From positions 1 through 64,000 of the forward strand of contig CAVUKD010000005.1 in NCBI GenBank assembly GCA_963741985.1: 64,000 nt of DNA. Reading direction: 5' to 3'. Below the pieces are notes generated by a model. The model searched no databases. It was not told where the DNA came from and was given only the letters and a program-made list of their open reading frames with translations. Of this stretch, positions 26,711 to 34,900 are shown one piece after another. Within the stretch, counting starts at the first letter, position 1, and every line of letters begins with the position of its first letter. This DNA is from Cryomorpha sp963741985 (lineage in GTDB: Bacteria > Bacteroidota > Bacteroidia > Flavobacteriales_D > Cryomorphaceae). Both the position numbers and the translations under genes were made by a program.

Positions 26711-26718
26711 TATCTTTG
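26711..26718 (+). promoter_or_regulatory. -7 promoter element (TATCTTTG) of the DUF4421 genes
   Basis: Exact TAnnTTTG. Transcription would begin at about 26,724, after the first in-frame TTG/GTG codons (26,716; 26,722). This supports initiation at the GTG at 26,749. Confidence 0.5.
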
Positions 26719-26748
26719 TATGTGAGAAAAAGATTCATTCTGTTGGAA

Positions 26749-27810
26749 GTGAAATTTTATCCTGCTCTTTTTAGTGCATTATTATTGTTCTGTTCTGCAC
26801 ATGTATCGAACGCCCAAACGGCTGATTCAGGATATTCTACCAATACCAAACACGATATTTTTGACTCCGTCTATATCGAAACTTATCCTGAATTGATTAC
26901 CGGAAGGCTCTATCTGTCTGAGAAATCAACCAATCTTACCCTTAAAAACAATGAAGAATTTGTTTCACTAAATTATCTGCCAAATACTTCTTTAAATCTG
27001 GGAGTGGGGGCAACGGTAAAATCTTTTACATTAAATCTTGCCTACGGATTTCGTTTTCTCAATCCCAACGAAGGGCAGGGCAAAACGCGATATCTGGATC
27101 TTCAGTCGCACGTGTATACCCGAAAGTTGGTTTTCGATTTCTTCGGCCAATTTTATAAGGGAATGTATCTCGATAATACCCTGGTACTGGTTCCGGAGTT
27201 CCCGAAACCCTATTTCGTGCGTCCTGATATTTACGAGCAAATATTTGGATTGACGGCGCTTTATGTTTTTAATAATAAAAAATATTCCTACAGAGCAGCC
27301 TTGATCCAAAATGAGCGGCAACTCAAATCAGCGGGATCATTTTTGGCGGGCATGGAGGCTTACTACGGTCTGGTTAAGGCTGACAGTGCACTTGTCCCTT
27401 CTTTTTTGGATCATTCCGCATTCGTAGAGTTGCAAGGATATGAGCGGCTTTCATTTTTGAAAATAGGACCAAGTGTGGGATATACATATACTTTGGTCGT
27501 TGCCAAAAAGTTTTTTGCCATGGCTTCGCTTACATTCAATCTTGGGTTGGGAGTGAATAATGCGTACAATTCGAACAAAGACAATATTTCTGATTTTCAA
27601 ATAGATTTGGGTGCTTTCGGACGTTTTGCCATCGGTTACAACGATCCGAACTGGTATCTCGGTCTAAGTATTGTAAACAATGAAATAACCACGAGCAGCG
27701 ATTCCCGCATTCTCAATGCCGATTATGGAATTAGCAATGTGCGCCTCAATTTTGTAAAACGCTTTCGGGTTGGCTCGAAACTTAAGCCTTATTTTGATAA
27801 GGTGCCCTAA
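26749..27810 (+). CDS. DUF4421 family outer-membrane-associated protein (copy 1)
   Basis: About 353 aa from GTG 26749, giving the signal peptide MKFYPALFSALLLFC ending SNAQ; earlier in-frame TTG 26716 and GTG 26722 lie on or next to the promoter. Family blocks: YIETYPELITGRLYLSEKS, SLNYLPNTSLNLGVGATVK, LAYGFRFLNP, QGKTRYLDLQSHVYTRKLVFD, YKGMYLDNT, RPDIYEQIFG, RQLKSAGSFL, and a glycine/aromatic-rich C-terminus ending HKRF-like (VKRFRVGSKLKPYFDKVP). Repeated amphipathic strands suggest a beta-barrel in the outer membrane. The next gene is a paralog sharing the same blocks. Function unknown. Confidence 0.82.
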   Translation: MKFYPALFSALLLFCSAHVSNAQTADSGYSTNTKHDIFDSVYIETYPELITGRLYLSEKSTNLTLKNNEEFVSLNYLPNTSLNLGVGATVKSFTLNLAYGFRFLNPNEGQGKTRYLDLQSHVYTRKLVFDFFGQFYKGMYLDNTLVLVPEFPKPYFVRPDIYEQIFGLTALYVFNNKKYSYRAALIQNERQLKSAGSFLAGMEAYYGLVKADSALVPSFLDHSAFVELQGYERLSFLKIGPSVGYTYTLVVAKKFFAMASLTFNLGLGVNNAYNSNKDNISDFQIDLGAFGRFAIGYNDPNWYLGLSIVNNEITTSSDSRILNADYGISNVRLNFVKRFRVGSKLKPYFDKVP

Positions 27811-27867
27811 TTAAACAGTTAAAACCCGGGTATAAAAAGTATATTTAGTGCCAACAAACCGTGTTGG

Positions 27868-28935
27868 ATGCCATCAAACTTCCTCGAATATTGCTTTTTT
27901 ATTTTGGTATGCCTGATTTTGCAAAACCCGGTATACGGCCAGTCTGAAAGGAACTCTTCTCCATTAGATCACGACACACTCTTTATCCAAACTTATCCAA
28001 AGTCAATTACTACAAGTGTTTTTATAGTGGAGCAATTGGCAAATATGCAACTCACAAATAGCGACGAAATCCTCACACTCGATTACGAGCCTAACTCTTT
28101 AACCGGGCTGGGAGCGAGCGTTTCCGCAGATTGGCTTTCGGTGAGCTTTGCCTATGGATTTAAATTTCTCAATCCTGACGAACAACAGGGGAAAACAGAA
28201 GCGCTTGATTTTCAAACCCATATATATTCGCGAAAATTTGTTGTTGACTTGTTCGCTGAATCGTATAAAGGTATGTACCTCGATAATACACATGATATTA
28301 ATCCGCATTATTTAAAGCCGTATTATCTGAGGCCTGATATTGATTTGATGATATTTGGTGCATCCGGATTTTATCTATTCAATCATAACAAATACAGTGC
28401 TCCCGCGGCTCAGGTTCAATCTGAGCGTCAGCTAAAATCTGCAGGATCGATCGTTTTGGGATTTGAAGGATATTGGGGAAAGGTGCAAGCCGATAGTGTA
28501 TTCTCACCCTTTTTTTTGACGGAGGATGAATTACCCGAAATACGCGGATATGACGGTTTCTCTTTTCTTAAATTCGGCCCCAGTATAGGATACGCTTATA
28601 CTTTAGTAATTGCCCAAAGACTTTACGTTAATATATCCCTTACTACAAACATAGGCCTGGGTGAGAGTATCACTCAACATACCAATAGGGGAGAAGAATC
28701 GGAATTTAGGGCAGATTTTGGTGCTTTCGGACGTTTCGCCGTCGGTTATAACACTCCCAAATGGTGTTTTGGGATGAATGTAATTTACAATGACATTGCC
28801 ACGCGCAGCGTAAAAAAGGTTCCAACAGTTGACTATGGAGTTAGCCAAGTCCGCTTAAGCCTTATCCATCGATTCGCTTTAGGTGAAAAACTCGAATCTC
28901 ACATCGACAAAGTGAAGGTTCCCTTTGTGAATTAG
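27868..28935 (+). CDS. DUF4421 family outer-membrane-associated protein (copy 2)
   Basis: 355 aa, tandem paralog of the preceding gene, 57 bp downstream. Signal peptide at residues 1-25 (ILQNPVYGQ). Shared blocks: FIQTYPKSITTSVF, LDYEPNS, FAYGFKFLNP, QGKTEALDFQTHIYSRKFVVDLF, YKGMYLDNTH, RPDIDLMIFG, QSERQLKSAGSIVLGFEGY, FGAFGRFAVGYN, and an RFALGEKL end. The high similarity across the whole length indicates a duplication, with divergence beyond recent. A TATATTTAG element 25-30 bp upstream may give it an own promoter. Convergent with the FkbM gene (4-bp stop overlap). Confidence 0.82.
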   Translation: MPSNFLEYCFFILVCLILQNPVYGQSERNSSPLDHDTLFIQTYPKSITTSVFIVEQLANMQLTNSDEILTLDYEPNSLTGLGASVSADWLSVSFAYGFKFLNPDEQQGKTEALDFQTHIYSRKFVVDLFAESYKGMYLDNTHDINPHYLKPYYLRPDIDLMIFGASGFYLFNHNKYSAPAAQVQSERQLKSAGSIVLGFEGYWGKVQADSVFSPFFLTEDELPEIRGYDGFSFLKFGPSIGYAYTLVIAQRLYVNISLTTNIGLGESITQHTNRGEESEFRADFGAFGRFAVGYNTPKWCFGMNVIYNDIATRSVKKVPTVDYGVSQVRLSLIHRFALGEKLESHIDKVKVPFVN

Positions 28936-29741
28936 GCTGTTGGCACGAAAAAAAAATTCTGTCCACTGTATTTTTTAGGGGCATATTCTTCCAGGTGTTT
29001 TCCGTTGTAGAACTTTACCGAATATCCTTTGGAACGTATAAATTCGAGACATTTAAGGCGATTCTCGTTATCCCACAATTCTGTGTAGATTAATGGTTTG
29101 TCCCGATCAATAATACCCTCTCCACCTTTGAGTACAAAGTATTCGAAATTTTCGACATCGAGCTTAATTCCTTCCACACGCGTGGTTGTTGGTACGATGT
29201 TGTCGAGGGTGTCAATTTCTACGTCGTACTGTTTACCGTTGTTAAAATCGTCGATACTTTCATGAACTACGTGGCTCAATCCTTGCATTTTTACTGCATC
29301 CACCTCTGGAAGTACCATCTTGGTACTACCTGCCTTGTCACCTAAAGCGATATCATAAATCCGAAAGCGATCTGATTGGAATTTTTCAGTTACGGTGCGC
29401 AATACCCGATTATTCTCAGGAATGGGTTCAAAAGCCCAGATTTCGGCCTTCTTAAATTTATGAAGCAAATGCCAGCTCATAATTCCAAGGTTTGCACCAA
29501 TATCCAGAATCAACCCGTCGCCTTGGAGTAGGGACATGAAGATAAAAAAGTCTCTCTCATTTGCATCTTTGCGCAAGGTGAGAATCTTGTATCGGGCAAA
29601 CACCGTTAAATACGTCTTGAAACCCAGCATTCGCTGCAATAGTTTCTTCAGGGCGTTTTTCAATTTTAAAATTTGGGCAAAGGTAAAAATTCTATTAACC
29701 CAGCCAATTTCATTTTTTGATGGTCTTGATAGGGTTTTCAT
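28932..29741 (-). CDS. FkbM family methyltransferase
   Basis: 269 aa, class I SAM-dependent methyltransferase. SAM motif I is LILDIGANLGIMSW (about residues 77-90, GxNxG), followed by IWAFEPIPENN with the acidic residue at the end of strand 2, and IKLDVENFEYFVLKGGEGII, the conserved FkbM block (K-x-D-V-E-x-x-E). It likely O-methylates a glycan or small metabolite in the cytoplasm. A basic N-terminal extension of about 60 residues is present. The start at 29741 (MKTLSRPSKNE) has no RBS. Confidence 0.9.
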   Translation of the reverse strand: MKTLSRPSKNEIGWVNRIFTFAQILKLKNALKKLLQRMLGFKTYLTVFARYKILTLRKDANERDFFIFMSLLQGDGLILDIGANLGIMSWHLLHKFKKAEIWAFEPIPENNRVLRTVTEKFQSDRFRIYDIALGDKAGSTKMVLPEVDAVKMQGLSHVVHESIDDFNNGKQYDVEIDTLDNIVPTTTRVEGIKLDVENFEYFVLKGGEGIIDRDKPLIYTELWDNENRLKCLEFIRSKGYSVKFYNGKHLEEYAPKKYSGQNFFFVPTA

Positions 29742-29879
29742 TTGTATCTAATGCGTTTGCATCTAACGCGCCGGTGTATCGCAAAAATTACCACTTAGAT
29801 GTTTTAATAAATTCCAATTCAACTCAAATTATTATCTTGGTCTCTCGAATTTAAATAGAAATCATCTTAAATCTAAACC

Positions 29880-30221
29880 ATGAAAGCTAAATGCTTATTA
29901 GCAATCTTATTTCTCTCAGTTGTAATAACTGTTAATGCTCAGGACAACAGTAAAGTAGAAAAAAACGCAAAAGCAGAAACTGAAAAAATAGTTGAGAAGT
30001 TCCAACTTGATCAAAATAAGGAAATGCTGGTTTACCGACAAAATGTCGTTTTCGAATCCGACTTGGCGAAGTACAATGCATTGGATAAAAAGACGAAGGA
30101 AGTCAAGGACGCTATAAAGCAATCGCGCAAAAGATATTTAAGCAGTATGAAAAATATCCTAACTGCAGAACAATACATTGAATTTTCTAAAATAGCTGAA
30201 AAAGACAAGAGATTGAAATAA
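29880..30221 (+). CDS. Small secreted protein of unknown function
   Basis: 113 aa. Signal peptide MKAKCLLAILFLSVVITVNA, then a highly charged helical region (DNSKVEKNAKAETEKIVEKF...), and LTAEQYIEFSKI near the end. The short helical shape with a LTxxQ-like motif resembles Spy/CpxP-type or DUF4890-like stress proteins of the phylum, but I cannot assign it to one. Located 53 bp upstream of the META-domain lipoprotein gene; a joint envelope-stress role is possible and unproven. Confidence 0.6.
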   Translation: MKAKCLLAILFLSVVITVNAQDNSKVEKNAKAETEKIVEKFQLDQNKEMLVYRQNVVFESDLAKYNALDKKTKEVKDAIKQSRKRYLSSMKNILTAEQYIEFSKIAEKDKRLK

Positions 30222-30273
30222 TAGTATCCTCTTGATTTTAACCGTAATTCCGTGGTAAGCGGCTTTATTCACT

Positions 30274-30696
30274 ATGAAGATAAAACAGGTTATTACCATG
30301 TTGATGGTAGGCATGATTGCCATTTTGGTTGGATGCAAATCACAAAAATTACAGGAAACCGCGAGGAATACAATACCTCCGGGAAACTGGATACTCGCTA
30401 AAATGCACGATGAAACGGTAAGAGCTGCTGACTACCCAAACGGATTGCCTTCCATTGTTTTTAAAGATAGCAGCTCTTTCAGCGGTTCTACAGGATGTAA
30501 CCAATATATGGCTACCTACAAACACTCGCCGAAAAATATTGCGATAAAGATGGGCCCCCTGACCAAAATGTCTTGTCCGGGTGAGTCAGAACAAAATTTT
30601 TTGAATGCCCTCAATCAAACCAATCGTGTGGAAGTGAAAGATAATGTTCTTATATTTTATGGAAATGAGAAATCATTGATGACTTTCAAACGTTAG
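30274..30696 (+). CDS. META domain-containing lipoprotein (HslJ-like)
   Basis: 140 aa. Lipoprotein signal with Cys21 (GMIAILVGC). META domain hallmarks: WILAKMHDE at about residues 40-48, SIVFKDSSSFSGSTGCNQYMATY (about 60-82, with the conserved GCN), IKMGPLTKMSCP and a final LMTFKR strand. META/HslJ proteins are periplasmic heat-shock or resistance-linked proteins, probably binding hydrophobic molecules. Downstream of a small secreted protein gene. Confidence 0.88.
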   Translation: MKIKQVITMLMVGMIAILVGCKSQKLQETARNTIPPGNWILAKMHDETVRAADYPNGLPSIVFKDSSSFSGSTGCNQYMATYKHSPKNIAIKMGPLTKMSCPGESEQNFLNALNQTNRVEVKDNVLIFYGNEKSLMTFKR

Positions 30697-31044
30697 GATT
30701 AGCCTTTTTAAATAAGCAAAAGGCAATTGAAGAAATTCCTGTTATAAATTTGAAAAGCGCAATTTGCAATAGATAAAAGTGCCTAGTTAAATCGGTAGCT
30801 AAGCGAAGTGATCTCATTTCCAAACGTATTTTTAGACAGCTAAACCTAAAATGGATAGGCAAATTACCACTTCAAATAGTAGTTGGTAGCGAAGGAATCT
30901 TTAACAGTGATGGAAGTAATAATTGTCCTAGCCAATTTACTCATTACCTATTTCAAACTCCACCAATCCGTCCCATTTACCAATCTACACAAAAGGGTTG
31001 ATTCGTAATAGGAAAGGGGCTACTTTCACCACAAAATTTCAAAT
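30697..31044. other. Intergenic region, 348 bp, no gene seen
   Basis: AT-rich and without a credible ORF. The only signal I see is TTG (about 31,000) plus TACTTTCAC (31,020-31,028), an imperfect Bacteroidota promoter with about 20 bp spacing, which would start transcription shortly before the membrane protein gene at 31045. Confidence 0.4.
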
Positions 31045-31440
31045 ATGAAAATCTCAAAAAACGGAAAAATTCTAATCGGAATTCTTACCCTGGCTCAATT
31101 ATTTGTTGTGCTTTTCGGAATTATTTGGTTTTTCTCTACGCTGTTTCCAGTTTTAATTACAGGAAATGAAGAGGCTATTCAGAATCTCCTCATTCTTTCT
31201 GTTGCCAAATTCGTTATAATGTTCATTCTCTTGACGATCCTTTCGATTGGATTGCAAATTTTCTACATTATTCATGCAGGTATGAACAAGCATATCAGTA
31301 AAGCTATGAAAGTAATATGGGTAATTCTTCTATTCTTTGTAGGATTTATAGTCGAGGTAGTCTATTTCTTTATGGAAATAGTTCCTGAAAAATCGCTCAC
31401 CGGACGCATAGAAGGCAACGAAGAACCCTATACGCGTTAA
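31045..31440 (+). CDS. Small integral membrane protein with three membrane helices
   Basis: 131 aa; helices at about residues 8-35, 44-75 and 87-111. The last reads KVIWVILLFFVGFIVEVVYFFMEI, which looks like the phospholipase-D N-terminal-like transmembrane hairpin (PLDc_N) found as small stand-alone proteins in Bacteroidota. Function unknown. The 3' end overlaps the stop of paaE by 4 bp, in convergent orientation. Confidence 0.6.
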   Translation: MKISKNGKILIGILTLAQLFVVLFGIIWFFSTLFPVLITGNEEAIQNLLILSVAKFVIMFILLTILSIGLQIFYIIHAGMNKHISKAMKVIWVILLFFVGFIVEVVYFFMEIVPEKSLTGRIEGNEEPYTR

Positions 31441-32513
31441 GGCGCGTCGTAATCGACAATCATCTTAGGAGTAGTAGGATGAGATTGACATGTTAAGATA
31501 TATCCATTTTCTACTTCGCTGTCCGTCAACGCATAGTTTACTTCCATCTCAACACTTCCTTCTATCGCTTTCGCTCTACATGTACAGCAAGATCCTCCGG
31601 TACATGCATAAGGGGCATCGAGACCTGCATCGAGTGCAGCGTCGAGAATAGTTTCATTAGGACCCACCGTAATTTCCGTTTCCTCACCATCCAGAATAAT
31701 CACAACTTTGGTATCGCTCGTGGCGGTATCACCTGTATTTTCTGCTGGTGGTGCGGTTTCAGATTTAGTGTCGGTGGTAAAAAGTTCGAAATGTACCTTC
31801 TCTTTTGGAACACCAAACTCAATAAGCTTTTCTTTCAAGCCCATTGTCATATCAAACGGGCCGCAGATAAAATAGGCATCTGCATTTTGAATTTCTTCAA
31901 AATGAGTGAGAAGATCGAGACACTTCTCAGGCGATATACGGCCCTGAAAGAGGGAATCTGTAGTAGTTTCCCTACTCAAAATATGATGTACTTGCAGTCG
32001 CTCTTCGTATTTGACTACGAGATCATTTAACTCCTGGCGGAAAATAATATCGGCGGTACTTTTATTTCCATAAAAAAGAGAAAACTTATTTTGGGGATGA
32101 GCTGCCAAAGCGGTTTTCAGTAATGAAATGATTGGAGTAATCCCACTTCCCGCCGCAAAAGCCACATAATGCTGGGAAGTGGCGGCTGGCATTTCGGTGT
32201 AGAAATTTCCCATCGGCGTCATAACTTCCAAAGTGTCGCCAACTGAAATTCCATTATTCAAATACGTACTTACCTTTCCGTTTTCAACTGCTTTTATGGC
32301 AATTCGCAAATCCTCATCAATAATCGGACTCGAACACGCCGAATAGCTTCGTCGTAATTCTTCCCCGCCAAGGTTCAATTTTAATGTAAGATACTGACCT
32401 TGTTTATACGCAAAGTCTTCTTTCAAATGATCGGGAATATCGAATGCAACCGAAACACAATCAGGTGTTTCACGCCTGATATTTTTTATTTTAAGAGAAT
32501 GAAATTTTGACAT
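31437..32513 (-). CDS. paaE: 1,2-phenylacetyl-CoA epoxidase reductase subunit PaaE
   Basis: 358 aa. Transfers electrons from NADPH through FAD and a 2Fe-2S cluster to the diiron centre of PaaA. FAD-binding RRSYSACSSP is at residues 54-63, NAD(P) segment FAAGSGITPIISLLKTAL at about 117-134, ICGPFDM further on, and a C-terminal plant-type ferredoxin domain with YACTGGSCCTCRAK and a late Cys in LTCQSH, giving four Cys ligands. The long acidic linker between reductase and ferredoxin domains is typical. Located 14 kb away from paaABCD, next to the branched-chain E1 gene. A possible -7 element TATTTTTGC is 19 bp upstream. Confidence 0.9.
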   Translation of the reverse strand: MSKFHSLKIKNIRRETPDCVSVAFDIPDHLKEDFAYKQGQYLTLKLNLGGEELRRSYSACSSPIIDEDLRIAIKAVENGKVSTYLNNGISVGDTLEVMTPMGNFYTEMPAATSQHYVAFAAGSGITPIISLLKTALAAHPQNKFSLFYGNKSTADIIFRQELNDLVVKYEERLQVHHILSRETTTDSLFQGRISPEKCLDLLTHFEEIQNADAYFICGPFDMTMGLKEKLIEFGVPKEKVHFELFTTDTKSETAPPAENTGDTATSDTKVVIILDGEETEITVGPNETILDAALDAGLDAPYACTGGSCCTCRAKAIEGSVEMEVNYALTDSEVENGYILTCQSHPTTPKMIVDYDAP

Positions 32514-32531
32514 TAATGGGTTTTTCGAGGT

Positions 32532-32540
32532 GCAAAAATA
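32532..32540 (-). promoter_or_regulatory. -7 promoter element (TATTTTTGC) of paaE
   Basis: Matches TAnnTTTG on the minus strand, 18 bp before the paaE start codon; -33 is weak. Confidence 0.4.
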
Positions 32541-32603
32541 CTATTAAGGAACCTTCCGGCAAAATTTAGAATTAAATAGCACCAACATCACATATCTAAA
32601 TAG

Positions 32604-34694
32604 CTAATATTTAAGTAATTGATCGATTGCTTTTGCTACTTTTTCAGAATTAGGGATCATCGTATATTCCAACGTACTATTTAATGGAATGGCCGGTAAA
32701 TCTTCCGATCCTACGATATCAATCGGCGCATCCAAAAATTCAAAGCAGTTGTTTTGGATAGTGCCTGCAATCCCTCGTGCAAATGAACACCCAATGGATT
32801 CTTCGGTAATAATAAGGCAACGCCCGTGACGCTCAACAGATTCAAAAACCAATTGTTCATCCCAAGGAGATATGGAGCGCAAATCGACTATCTCTATCGC
32901 TCCTTTAAATTTTTTCGCAGCCGTTTTCGCCCAATATACTCCCATACCATATGCTATTATTGAGAGACTTTCGCCAGACTTAATTTTGAGCGGGTCCGCT
33001 TCTATTACGGTTCTTCCTTTTCCGATAGGAACGACATAATCACGATCCGGAATTTTATTCTTCGCTTCCGATGTACCTTTTATTTTACTCCAGTACAATC
33101 CTTTATGTTCAAGTACGACTACCGGATTCGGGTCGTAAAAAGCGGCTTTCAATAATCCCTTCAAATCGGCCCCGCAGCTCGGATATACGACTTTGATACC
33201 TCGAATATTGGCCAAAATTGATTCAACACTCGACGAGTGGTATGGTCCTCCGCTTCCGTACGCACCAATTGGCACCCTTATAACAGCACTTGCCGGCCAT
33301 TTGCCGTCTGAGAGAAAATAGCTGCGACTAAGTTCGGTGAACAGCTGATTGATTCCGGGCCAGATATAATCCGCAAACTGAACTTCAACAATTGGTTTGC
33401 ACCCTACAGCCGACATCCCCACCGTGCTTCCAATAATGAATGCTTCCATAATCGGTGTATTGAAAACGCGATCGTTCCCAAATTTTTTAGCAAGAGTTGC
33501 CGCTTCACGAAACACCCCTCCAAGTCGGTGTCCCACATCTTGCCCATAAAGCAGGGCTTCCGGATGATCTTCCAGAATTTCCTGAACAGCAAAGAGCGCA
33601 CAATCAACCATCAGAGCGGTTTCGGCGCTTTCCGGACTTCTTTCACCGTGCTCTTCCGTTATGGGTGTCGGTGCGAAATCATGGGTGAAAAGATCTTCGG
33701 GTTGAGGATCTGGTTCGGACAATGCTTCCTGATAAGCTGTATTTACCGCAGATTTGGTTTCTGGAATTATATTTTCTAATTCGTCTCTTGAGAAACCATT
33801 CTCGCTCAAATATTTTTCGAACTTCGGAAGTGGATCGCGTTTAGCTTGTTCTTCAAGATCATCCCGATACGTTTCTTTTCTCACTCCCGAAGTGTGATGA
33901 TTCAAAAGGGGAACTTTGGCGTGAATGAGGAATGGTCTCCGTTCGTTACGTACTGTTTCAAAAACTTCCTCAATAGTATGCCAGCACGATTCAAAATCGG
34001 TTCCATCGATACTACGGATTTCTATTCCTTTAAAACCGCGAGCATAATAGGCGGCGTCGTTGGCACGCACTTCATCTGCACTAGCTGAAATATCCCATTC
34101 ATTGTCCTGAACCAAAAAAATATACGGCAACTGGAGAAGTGCAGCCATCTGAAGTGCTTCACTAATTTCGCCTTCCGTGACAGCCGCATCTCCTATGGAG
34201 CATACTACAATAGGACTTTCATCGGCATTTTGCAGAAGCTTCCTACTTTCTAGATATTTTATTCCCATCGCAGCGCCGGCACTCGGTATGGCCTGCATGC
34301 CCGTGGCACTGGAATTATGAGGGATTTTAGGCATATCATCCCTTCTCAGACTGGGGTGAGAATAATAGGTACGACCACCAGAAAAAGGATCATTCTTTTT
34401 TGCTAAAAGCTGCATCATGAGCTCCTTAGGAGTCATTCCTATACCTAGAAGAATTGAATCGTCACGGTAATACGGATAGACATAGTCGCAGGCTTGCAAC
34501 TGCATTCCTAAAGCGATTTGAATAGCTTCATGGCCCCGGCTTGTGGCATGTACGTATTTGGCAGTTACATCTTTATTCTCTTCGTACAAGTCTGTCAGAG
34601 CCTTTGCCGTATTCATCAATTTCCAGGCCTTTACAAGATCTGCTCTACGAATGGATTGTATCGATTTGGATTGATTTCGGAGTTCTGTAGCCAT
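32604..34694 (-). CDS. Fused 2-oxoisovalerate dehydrogenase E1 (alpha-beta) component
   Basis: 696 aa. Single-chain thiamine-diphosphate-dependent E1 of a branched-chain 2-oxoacid dehydrogenase. The alpha part (residues about 1-320) has SRGHEAIQIALG, the ThDP site GDAAVTEGEISEALQMAAL (about 168-186) and NEWDISAS. The beta part (about 360-696) has GGVFREAATLAKKFG, RVFNTPIMEAFIIG, VEVQFADYIWPGINQLF, GGPYHSSSVESI and a transketolase C-terminal domain ending in the ISPWDEQLVFESV region. Such alpha-beta fusion is common in Bacteroidota. It oxidises 2-oxo acids from leucine, isoleucine and valine and supplies acyl-CoA for branched fatty acids. No E2 or E3 gene nearby. TAACTTTGC promoter 17 bp upstream. 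Confidence 0.92.
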   Translation of the reverse strand: MATELRNQSKSIQSIRRADLVKAWKLMNTAKALTDLYEENKDVTAKYVHATSRGHEAIQIALGMQLQACDYVYPYYRDDSILLGIGMTPKELMMQLLAKKNDPFSGGRTYYSHPSLRRDDMPKIPHNSSATGMQAIPSAGAAMGIKYLESRKLLQNADESPIVVCSIGDAAVTEGEISEALQMAALLQLPYIFLVQDNEWDISASADEVRANDAAYYARGFKGIEIRSIDGTDFESCWHTIEEVFETVRNERRPFLIHAKVPLLNHHTSGVRKETYRDDLEEQAKRDPLPKFEKYLSENGFSRDELENIIPETKSAVNTAYQEALSEPDPQPEDLFTHDFAPTPITEEHGERSPESAETALMVDCALFAVQEILEDHPEALLYGQDVGHRLGGVFREAATLAKKFGNDRVFNTPIMEAFIIGSTVGMSAVGCKPIVEVQFADYIWPGINQLFTELSRSYFLSDGKWPASAVIRVPIGAYGSGGPYHSSSVESILANIRGIKVVYPSCGADLKGLLKAAFYDPNPVVVLEHKGLYWSKIKGTSEAKNKIPDRDYVVPIGKGRTVIEADPLKIKSGESLSIIAYGMGVYWAKTAAKKFKGAIEIVDLRSISPWDEQLVFESVERHGRCLIITEESIGCSFARGIAGTIQNNCFEFLDAPIDIVGSEDLPAIPLNSTLEYTMIPNSEKVAKAIDQLLKY

Positions 34695-34710
34695 TATTTA
34701 TTATTGAATT

Positions 34711-34719
34711 GCAAAGTTA
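34711..34719 (-). promoter_or_regulatory. -7 promoter element (TAACTTTGC) of the fused E1 gene
   Basis: Exact TAnnTTTG on the minus strand, 16 bp before the ATG at 34694. One of the best matches in the window. Confidence 0.5.
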
Positions 34720-34900
34720 CAAACTTCCATTGGTTTGAACTTTTTGAGCCGAGAAATGTCTATTTAATTGTATCTTGAACTATTGAACCCGAATAAGTGA
34801 CGTTAATTTCTTGAAATTTATTCACTGTGATGAATATTAAAACGGAATATCCACCTTCCGATTACAGATTTACCTATTATTGCCCGCATTTAATTTCTCT

